The translations under genes were made by a program, and so were the position numbers. Shown in pieces: positions 57,155-64,000 of a stretch of 64,000 nt of DNA (its first letter is position 1; each line of letters starts with the position of its first letter). The DNA is from Helianthus annuus (Eukaryota > Streptophyta > Magnoliopsida > Asterales > Asteraceae). The stretch is taken from contig NC_035434.2 in the NCBI RefSeq assembly GCF_002127325.2, positions 82,276,664 through 82,340,663 on the forward strand, read 5' to 3'. A model generated the notes under the pieces. That model searched no databases and was not told the origin of the DNA. It saw nothing but the letters and a program-made list of their open reading frames with translations.

Positions 57155-57615
57155 CTTGCAAGGCATGTAACAACGAGTCAACAAGAAAGTTGAGCGAGTT
57201 CACAGTTGGTTGTTTAGTTATAATGTTCGTAAATCGTATGTTTGTTTAGTAAACCATGTATCGTATATTTTTGCATCGCGGCCCTCCAGGCATGTGTGCG
57301 AAGATTAGTGGGAGTTTCCATGTATTGTAGACTAGTTATATTTGTATCGCGGCCCTCCAAGCATGTGTGCGAAGTTTAGTATCAGTATCGCGGCTATTCC
57401 AGGCATGTGTGCGAAGTTCAGTATCAGTATCGCGGCCATTACAGGCATGAGTGCGAAGAGTAGTATCAGTATCACTAGTCTAGCGGTATCTATAAGTGAC
57501 CTTCCCCAAATGAGGTCAGTAGTACGTAATTCCCATAACCATGTAAGTACAAGCAATCAATCAATCCCATTCCCTACCCCGGGAATCCCATGCCTTGGTA
57601 AGAGTGTGAACTCAC
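57155..57615 (-). other. Intron-like segment in LTR J
   Basis: AAAG followed by GTGAGTTCACAC, and 461 bp later CATGCCTTGCAAG followed by TC. The acceptor differs from A (GCAG) by one base. Contains the 57273-57458 array. Confidence 0.4.
57273..57458. repeat. ATCGCGGCC / GGCATGTGTGCGAAG array in LTR J
   Basis: Four units, about 50-60 bp apart, homologous to 15995-16180 in LTR A. Confidence 0.82.
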
Positions 57616-59307
57616 CTTTGCTTTGCTTGGTAGGTAAAGCATTTGTCCTAAGTTGGTCAACCATATCCTATTATGGTTATCATTTATTAGGACGGTAAAC
57701 AATTAATCACGTATAAGCTACACGTATCTAACACGTATTCCTCATGTAGTGTACACGTATCGATTATGGTATTACACCGTAACCATAAATAAACGATGTA
57801 TAAAACAGTTAATCACGAAATAATAATATGGAACAGTGAGTGTGCGACCTTTTAAAAGATTTGGGCTTTTCTAGTGTGTGGCCCACTAGAATGAGGCCTA
57901 ATATAAGTTTAATGTGCGGCCCACTTGATAAGTGTGAGTCTTGCTTGACAAGTGTGTGGTCGTGCAAGAGAGTGTTGTAAGACTGTTATTAAAATCAAAG
58001 GCAATACCATCAACATATATACAAAACCCCAAATCTAATAAAATCAACCGAGCATGTAAGACTGTTATGAGATCATTATTTAATGCCATTATCATCAACA
58101 TCAGACACGAAAAGGGAGGAGAAAACACATCCTGTACCGAAAATATTGTATTCCCTACTTGAACCCATATTTAACACAGTCGGTACTTAAACATCTCAAA
58201 GCACAATTTTAATTCACACGAATACAGGTCAGTTAGTCGCACATGAATTTCTAACTAGGGTTCATAATGACCACAATTAATAAACATAGCATGTTACTGA
58301 TATAATCCCACATCATCAATTCAACGAATCAACAACCATAAGTAGCAACCATGGTGAACAAGTGAAAATATATCTCTAAAGTCTTAATTGTTTTCTTTTA
58401 AACAATTCATTTATATTGTTCTGCACACATGAATATTATTGAGATTTATACATGCCTTGTGTAAATAAATAACATGTTTTTCAGTAACCAGTTTAAAACC
58501 ACCGAGTGTTAAATGCACTAAGAAAATTGAACACAATATCAATTTTTCAGTTCAGCTAATAGTACTTTAAATAGTAATTGTCAAACAAAATACCCATCAT
58601 AAAAAGACACCAATTCAGCTAGCGACTACATATGTCAGAATACATCGGATCATGTAATTTAGCCAAGAATTCATAACAAAGCTTCCTAAAACACCAAAAC
58701 AATAGCACATATTTACATTTAATCGAAATTCTCAAAATACAAAACAAAAGGTTCGGACGAAAATTCACTGACCGAGAGTGTTGTGAGACAAATGGGTGTG
58801 TGTGTTTGTTGCTGCCAAGAGGGTCTGCTACCACCAATGTCACCGTTGCAACGGCCATCACCCCCCGTCGCCGTTGATGTTCCGTCTACACCACCCCACT
58901 GTACATCTCTCTAAGATCTGGATCTCTCTGTCTTGCCGTAACGTGCCGCCACCAGGTGATGTTGGCTGGCAGTCTAGCTTGTGGGAGATAAATGGAGCTG
59001 TGAGGTGAAGGTGGGGAGTTATAAGGAGAGGGGTGCTAGAGGTGCATGGTCGGTCAGAAGGAATGACGCAAGAGTTCGGTCAAGGGGAAGAGGGCAGGGG
59101 TGTATACGTACGGCTGAGGAAGGTTTTTAAGGTTTTTAATGTTTGAGTCCAGGGATTTTGTAAAGAATACATATATAGTGTAGGGTTCATGTTTAGGAAG
59201 TGAGGTTGGGCCTAGCCCAAGGGTGTGAATGTACCTTGCTTAAACAAATAGGCCCGATTAATAAATGTAACAGTAACTAAATAATAAACGAAAACTTCTC
59301 GTTGCGG

Positions 59308-59355
<48 letters not shown>
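59308..59355. repeat. (ATT)16 microsatellite
   Basis: Sixteen perfect ATT units in LTR J. Likely length-variable between individuals. Confidence 0.95.
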
Positions 59356-59449
59356 TCGTAAATAATAATGTTAGTAACAGTACCAATATTTAATAAATGT
59401 GTGTTACTAAAATACTCTTCTCTCGACAACGAGAATACGGGTTGTGACA

Positions 59450-59486
59450 TTCTCCCCATGTTACAGAAATTTCGTCCTCGAAATTT
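59450..59486 (-). other. Element J polypurine tract and palindrome
   Basis: On the minus strand AAATTTCG-AGGA-CGAAATTT (59486-59467), then CTGTAACATGGGGAGAA directly before the LTR. Confidence 0.82.
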
Positions 59487-59839
59487 AAACCAAGATATGC
59501 GATACGTTACACGTAAATACACGTAGTTTCACACAAGTTCATGAAACAAATCTTGCAAAGCACCTAGCACATAAAGTAACGTTTCAAACAAGGTCATATA
59601 GCATGAAAAGTCATGTTGTATGTAAATTCATATAATTTTCATAACATGAAAATTTTCACATAGCAGGGAATATTATATGAATATTATATAAGTTATATCT
59701 ATTTTGCTTATGAACACTGTGTCGCGATTGTATGTGAAATTTTTGGGATACCAGATTTATCTGAACTTGAGCACAACGCCTAAATGAATATATAAGTTAA
59801 CGAAGTTAACGGGGTTTGTGTTCACCATGTGAAGGTCGG

Positions 59840-59884
59840 GTGTTACATCTTCCCCTACTTGAAAGAATTTTCGTCCCGAAAATT
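59840..59884 (-). other. Inner relic of a 3' end in element J
   Basis: A second module: AATTTTCG-GGA-CGAAAATT (59884-59866), AAGTAGGGGAAGA, then TGTAACACCC. It repeats the true 3' end about 390 bp further inside, as in A and B. Confidence 0.7.
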
Positions 59885-59889
59885 GTTCT

Positions 59890-62800
59890 AAAACTATGGC
59901 TTGAAGTGAGTTCCGACGAACTCGATCTATAGATACCTTACAATGCTTGGGGGGGGGGTCTCAACCGGTTCCTCAACGAAGTGATAAAGTTGAGTTTATC
60001 AACTAACTATCGAAATTAAACCAATATGTTTAAAAGTATTCCTCCCCAATCCGGGGATAGTAGTACTCTAATTCAGAGATGTAAAGCAGTCCCAATCCAG
60101 GGATAGCGGTATTCCAATCCAGGAATATGTACTTTTCTAAGGACGCGCGTGTAGCCTCAAGCTAGGGGTACCGTATGTATTTCTAAAACTGGGGAAATAG
60201 TGTGTTGTCCCAAACTATGGACATATGCCTTTAGTGAGAGTTGTTAACTCACTTTAGAGTGCGCGTTGTATCAAAAGTCTTGTGTCGATGACACGAACTA
60301 GTATAGTAGGCAAACTATCACCAAAACACTCTTAATAAGGGTTGCACGTCCTGAGTAACCAGGACTAGTGTACGGTTGTTTCACATAAGGTTGAGTTCCC
60401 TCAACTGTAAACGAAGTAGGCGTTGTTTCCAGCCGTGGACAAAATCAGTAGCACATGCCTGCAGCATGTCTTTAGTAGTTTGTTTGGTTCGACCATTCAT
60501 TCATGGGTGATAAGTAGTGCTCACGTATGATCGTGAGCCGAAGGATTTGTGCATGCCTTGCCACAAATCGGACGCGAAACGTAAGTCATATAGAGATGAT
60601 GGGAATCGGCGCCCTGCGCCTAGCAGCTACTTCCTTCAAGTAGTTGTTTGCAAGATATTGAAAACTTGTTGGTTTCCTTGGCCACGAGAAAACGTTCGGT
60701 TTTAGTCAGGTGATTCCATCACTACTCAACCGATGCCATCCTTGGGTTTGAGTTACTTACCCATGCCCCGCATGGACTTGGCTAAAAGGGTTTTTCTCTT
60801 ATTTGAGTATGGAGGCTACCATTCCCAATTCTAGACCGTAGGTAGTGTAGTTTCCTCACAACCTTGCATTGTCGAGTTACGTAGGCATTGATTATCCTTG
60901 CGTCGCTTCAGCTAGTGCTTCGAGTACTTGAATGGGCGTACTGCTGCAAGCAGTAATTTCATCAATGCCCTGGACAGGATATGGTAGAATAGAAGTACCT
61001 CATAGTACATCTTTCAATCATGGGAATTGCGACTCCCTGAGCATATTTCTAATGCTAGGTGATACTCTTTCGAGTTTAAGCCATGAGAGATCGTGTACAT
61101 GATTGGAAACTTAGCGTAATGCGGTTTGTGTCGTAGGTGCTCCATGGTAAAGCGTAGGTGTCGTTAAAGACGATGCTCAGTGCATTGCAGAGTTGGGATT
61201 CGAAAGCTGAAAAGACGTCCTCCTGTTCTGTCTTTCACGAACACAGCACCCTCTGTGCTAGAGAGATTTAAACTGCGCGACCTTCGAAAATACTGCGATT
61301 TATCTGGGATAGTATCAAGCGAGACCAAGAAATTGCTGTATCCTCAAAGGACTCTTTGGTGTCGATCAATTTCCAACCAAGACGGATCTTAGCGCGATCC
61401 ACGCGCATTCCCACTTCGCTGATTATATGCCCAAAAGGTACCTCTCGAACCCAGAAATTTCATTTAACAAGACTTTGCACGGAGTGGCTCCTCCCTCAGG
61501 AGTTCTAAATTAAGATACAAATGCCACCCATGGCGTTCCATTCTCCTGGTTAGGATTTAGAACGTTGTCAACAAATACGGTCGATTCATGTGATCCCTAA
61601 AGCTGCTGGTGTGTTGATCAACTCAATGATCATGGTGTACAAAGTCGAAATTGCGTTGCGTTCGACATGTTGTTCTAAGTGCATTTTCCTCTTGGACTTC
61701 CATCTGATGATAGTTCGTTCACTAGCCAATCCTCGAATGGAAGCTTGTTCCTCGCAACTGGTCGACGGGTTGTCAATACGCGGTCGAGGCAAATGGTTCT
61801 TGACCGTCACCTTGTTGAGTTCTTGATAGTCAGCACACATACGAAAAGTCTTCTCTTCATGGGTATAGCGAGGACTCCTTAAAGCGAAAACTCCTGTCCG
61901 ACAGTTCCTGTAGTTGGTTAAACAGCTCTTGCAACCCTCCTGGTGCAAGACGGTAGAGAGTACGAGTAGTTAGATCTGCCTCGGGCGTGAGGTCAAACTG
62001 AGTTCCTACCTAACAGTTGTGGAGATGATCCTGGAAGTTCCTCGGGTAGCACATTGAGGGTAATCACGAACAGCTGGTGGATCCTCGATCCTCTTATTAC
62101 TAACCTACGCCAATATCAGTTGCTAACATTGCGGGGTAATCCCTCTGTAGACACTCCTAGCTTTCGCTTGTTGGAATGACGCTAACCGTTGCGCCACTCC
62201 GACGCACTGGAACAGGTAACAATCCTCCACTAAGGAGAGGGATTCGTAGTATCTTCTCCTCACATGGTACATCTATCAAGAACAACAGAAGAAGGGTCGA
62301 TGTCGAACACTTGTCCCACAAGGTCGAGTTTGCATCCCAACGATCATATGAGGTTTCCATTGTCTTGCCATCAGCCGAATCCACAACAGGTTGGGTTTGA
62401 GGAAGCATCAGGGTTATATAGAACAGAGACGAAGTGATTCGTTACCTAGAACGTGTATGCCACCATGTTACTACAATCCTGGCGTCGCCCACGCCAATCC
62501 TAAATGCCCCTTCATGAGCATCATTTCCCGTGTGGTTGTACTTGTTGCGAGGATTTCTAGTACGGTCGCCGTTTCCTTGGTTGTTGTCGTTTTGATCTAT
62601 TGATAGCCACTCCATGTCGTAGACACCTTCATTTCTATACTGTTGGTTGCCATTTCAAGTACCTTGAGGTTGCCGCGACTGTTGCCTCCAATGCTGTTGT
62701 TTGAAACGAAGCTCTACGATCTTTCATTGACAGGGTCCATCTTTTCATATTCGGTGCCACGTTCTAAGGCGCTACCCCGTTGTGCTGGCAGTTTCACGCT

Positions 62801-63740
62801 CCATACCATGGTCGATTGTCATCGTTTATGTCCCGATTAATTCATAAAAGTTGATTCCCATGGGTCGCTGGCTGGGTTTAAGGATTCAATTGGAGTCAAA
62901 TCACTGATGTTCATTGTTGATGACTAGGGTCGTTCAAATGCTCAAGTCCATCGTTCTTGCAAGTTGATTGAGTAATACACGATATGTTACGAGAGTGTTG
63001 CAGAAGTGATCGCACTTCGGGATCTAAGGCGTCAATACGTTAAGTTTCCAGCAAAGAAGGAAAGCGAGAAAGATATAGACCAATCATTGTCGTTGCAACA
63101 TCCAACTCGGGGATGTTCGCACAAGCACCTAACATTCTACACAGTTCGCTAGGCGTTCAGATGGGTGTTCAGGTAATACTCGATAGCATCGAGATTCGAA
63201 AGGATCCAGAGAGGAATGAAAAGTTCACGTTCGAGCAGGGGACAATCACTGCTATGACCCCTATAGGTTTGTTATGTTTCATATCGATCAAATAACGGAA
63301 CGAAACTCCTTTTTCACTTATTAAGCCTCACTAGGACTCGCATGCACCCCACATTATTATTATGTGTGCACCCACAACAATATTGTGATTTGCATGCTCA
63401 TCTCAGCTCCTCTTAACTCATGTCAAATGGTTCCTCAAACTCGAGTAGCAACCAAAGAGCATCACGAAGCGTAAGTCATGAGTGTTTAGGGAAATACCAC
63501 CCTATGAGTTACATAACACATGCAAGTAATACATGAATTCATTCCGTTGTGCTAAACGTGCAATCACATGCAATATCATATATAAGTGTTCACTAATTAT
63601 GCAGTACAATGAGTATATAAGAGACGAACCTTGCAATCTGGAGCTGAGTGTTATGGTCGTATTCACGTTTTCAGAACTGTTCGGTTATAGTCTGGTTTTA
63701 CAAAAACGTTTTTCCCCTTTTTAAAACCAAATTCACTATA
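59890..63740 (-). pseudogene. Element J gag-pol, heavily decayed
   Basis: Minus strand, pieces in order from the 5' end: knuckle/linker-like gag sequence (about 62430-63300), protease tail with EEKILRIPL (about 62230), RT start ([20 protein letters not shown], about 61850-61780), an RT piece near 61450 resembling NFWVRE, an integrase piece near 60530 (FGSRSY, then a YHP-like stretch) and a chromodomain remnant near 59900-59990. Frames change often and no catalytic set is complete. 60045-60215 holds irregular CCAATCCAGGGATAG repeats. Confidence 0.75.
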
Positions 63741-63747
63741 ACCAATG

Positions 63748-63759
63748 GCTCTGATACCA
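63748..63759 (-). other. Element J primer binding site, initiator tRNA(Met)
   Basis: Minus strand TGGTATCAGAGC three bases inside the LTR boundary at 63763. Confidence 0.93.
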
Positions 63760-63762
63760 ATC

Positions 63763-64000
63763 TGTCACACCCCCAAAATCCACATGTGGAGTACCACCGC
63801 TTGGAGGCGTGACTGACCAGGATCTTAGCCACCAATCACACTAAACTCATGAGTATATTTAAATAACACTTTCATTTATTAACAATAAGTGTTACAACGT
63901 TACAATAATTCACCGTTTACAGCGGAAGCATATTTAACTCGTTAAGTGTTTATAAACCACATGTAAAAGCCCTATATGTTGTGTTATGTTTCCACGTATC
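63763..64000 (-). repeat. Element J 5' LTR (partial)
   Basis: Matches 56857-57094 with three C/T differences; continues outside the window. Confidence 0.92.

Larger units (their letters stand above)
56857..59449 (-). repeat. Element J 3' LTR (2593 bp)
   Basis: In element sense starts TGTCACAACCCG and ends TGGATTTTGGGGGTGTGACA. It carries an (AAT) microsatellite, a donor-like AAGGTGAGTT at 57618-57609, four CGCGGCC/GGCATGTG units and an acceptor-like CCTTGCAAG near 57155. 57840-59240 is otherwise AT-rich with no gene; short frames there are chance. Confidence 0.9.
18561..64000 (+). mobile_element. Element D: old Ty3/Gypsy element hosting E, F and G
   Basis: Removing E, F and G with one copy of each target duplication leaves one plus-strand element: 3'-end module (18584-18620), LTR (18621-22195), primer site (22199-22210), leader with repeats (to 22743), gag remnants (32609-33588 and 50431-52617) and protease remnant (to 53019). 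Reverse transcriptase and integrase are not in the window and would lie beyond G. Heavy decay makes D the oldest clearly recognisable layer. The clade cannot be settled without pol. Confidence 0.75.
53020..64000 (-). mobile_element. Element G: Gag-only LTR retrotransposon, minus strand, right end outside window
   Basis: 3' LTR 53020-53451, polypurine tract, non-coding tail, C-terminal half of gag up to 56856, where element J interrupts it. Same family as E and F. The left flank is TGAAG; the matching duplication and the 5' part of the element lie beyond the window. Confidence 0.8.
56857..64000 (-). mobile_element. Element J: Ty3/Gypsy nested in G, right end outside window
   Basis: 3' LTR 56857-59449, polypurine tract, decayed body 59464-63747, primer site 63748-63759 and the first 238 bp of the 5' LTR (63763-64000). 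The overlapping 238 bp of the LTRs differ at three positions, all C/T. The body is much more decayed than the LTRs. Confidence 0.88.

Noticed and set aside
57342..57698. 118-codon frame with repeated MCAKFSISIAA-type segments
   Set aside because: Arises from the tandem array in LTR J and overlaps an intron-like segment; repeat-derived.
59277..59522. Frame with a poly-isoleucine run
   Set aside because: Produced by the (ATT)16 microsatellite.
1..64000. Viral (pararetrovirus) integration
   Set aside because: All pol-bearing pieces have LTRs, primer sites and Gypsy-type domain order; no movement protein or pararetroviral capsid motif was seen.

Overview
The window is repeat-dense plant nuclear DNA. 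I see no host gene, rRNA, tRNA or CRISPR array. Almost every base belongs to an LTR retrotransposon: Ty3/Gypsy elements (two clearly chromoviruses) and a family with a Ty1/Copia-type Gag. Initiator-tRNA(Met) primer sites, 5-bp target duplications and Gag styles fit a eudicot; the long Copia-type Gag and the TGTGACA-ended Gypsy LTRs suggest Asteraceae (recalled from family knowledge, not searched).

Layout. (1) 1-18104: Gypsy element A, minus strand, its 3' LTR cut by the window start. Element B (4990-14628, plus) sits in A's gag with target duplication CTAAC. (2) 18105-18560: fragment of a Copia-like LTR. (3) 18561 to beyond 53019: an old Gypsy element D on the plus strand (LTR 18621-22195, PBS, leader, decayed gag and protease), split by three members of one Gag-only LTR family: E (22744-32603, minus, ATATG), F (33589-50425, plus, ACCCG) and G (53020 to the window end, minus). 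Each carries a Gypsy insertion: solo LTR C in E (25638-27955, CTTCT), element H in F (39721-49618, TTACT) and element J in G (56857 to the window end).

Relative ages from LTR pairs compared by eye agree with the nesting: B (about 4 substitutions in 2265 bp) is younger than its host A (about 7 in 821 bp); H (about 42 in 3388 bp) is younger than its host F (about 15 in 413 bp). No element has an intact coding region. B, H and J combine similar LTRs with broken or mostly lost genes, so they were probably moved by proteins supplied in trans.

The most unusual structure is non-coding. Four related Gypsy LTR families (A, B, C, J), and less clearly D and H, contain splice-site-like pairs enclosing an intron-like stretch. 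In A, B, C and J it holds a tandem array. Families also carry their own irregularly spaced short CpG-containing motif arrays (TCGGAC in A, TTGCGACTCG in B, TCGCACAA in C, GTTTCGCT in E/F/G). A near-palindrome AATTTCG-N3/4-CGAAATT lies 17-20 nt before the LTR start in all five Gypsy elements whose 3' end is visible. A and B share an apparent 90-bp intron in gag. The Gag-only family has a 52-bp hairpin in its 3' non-coding tail, present in all three copies.
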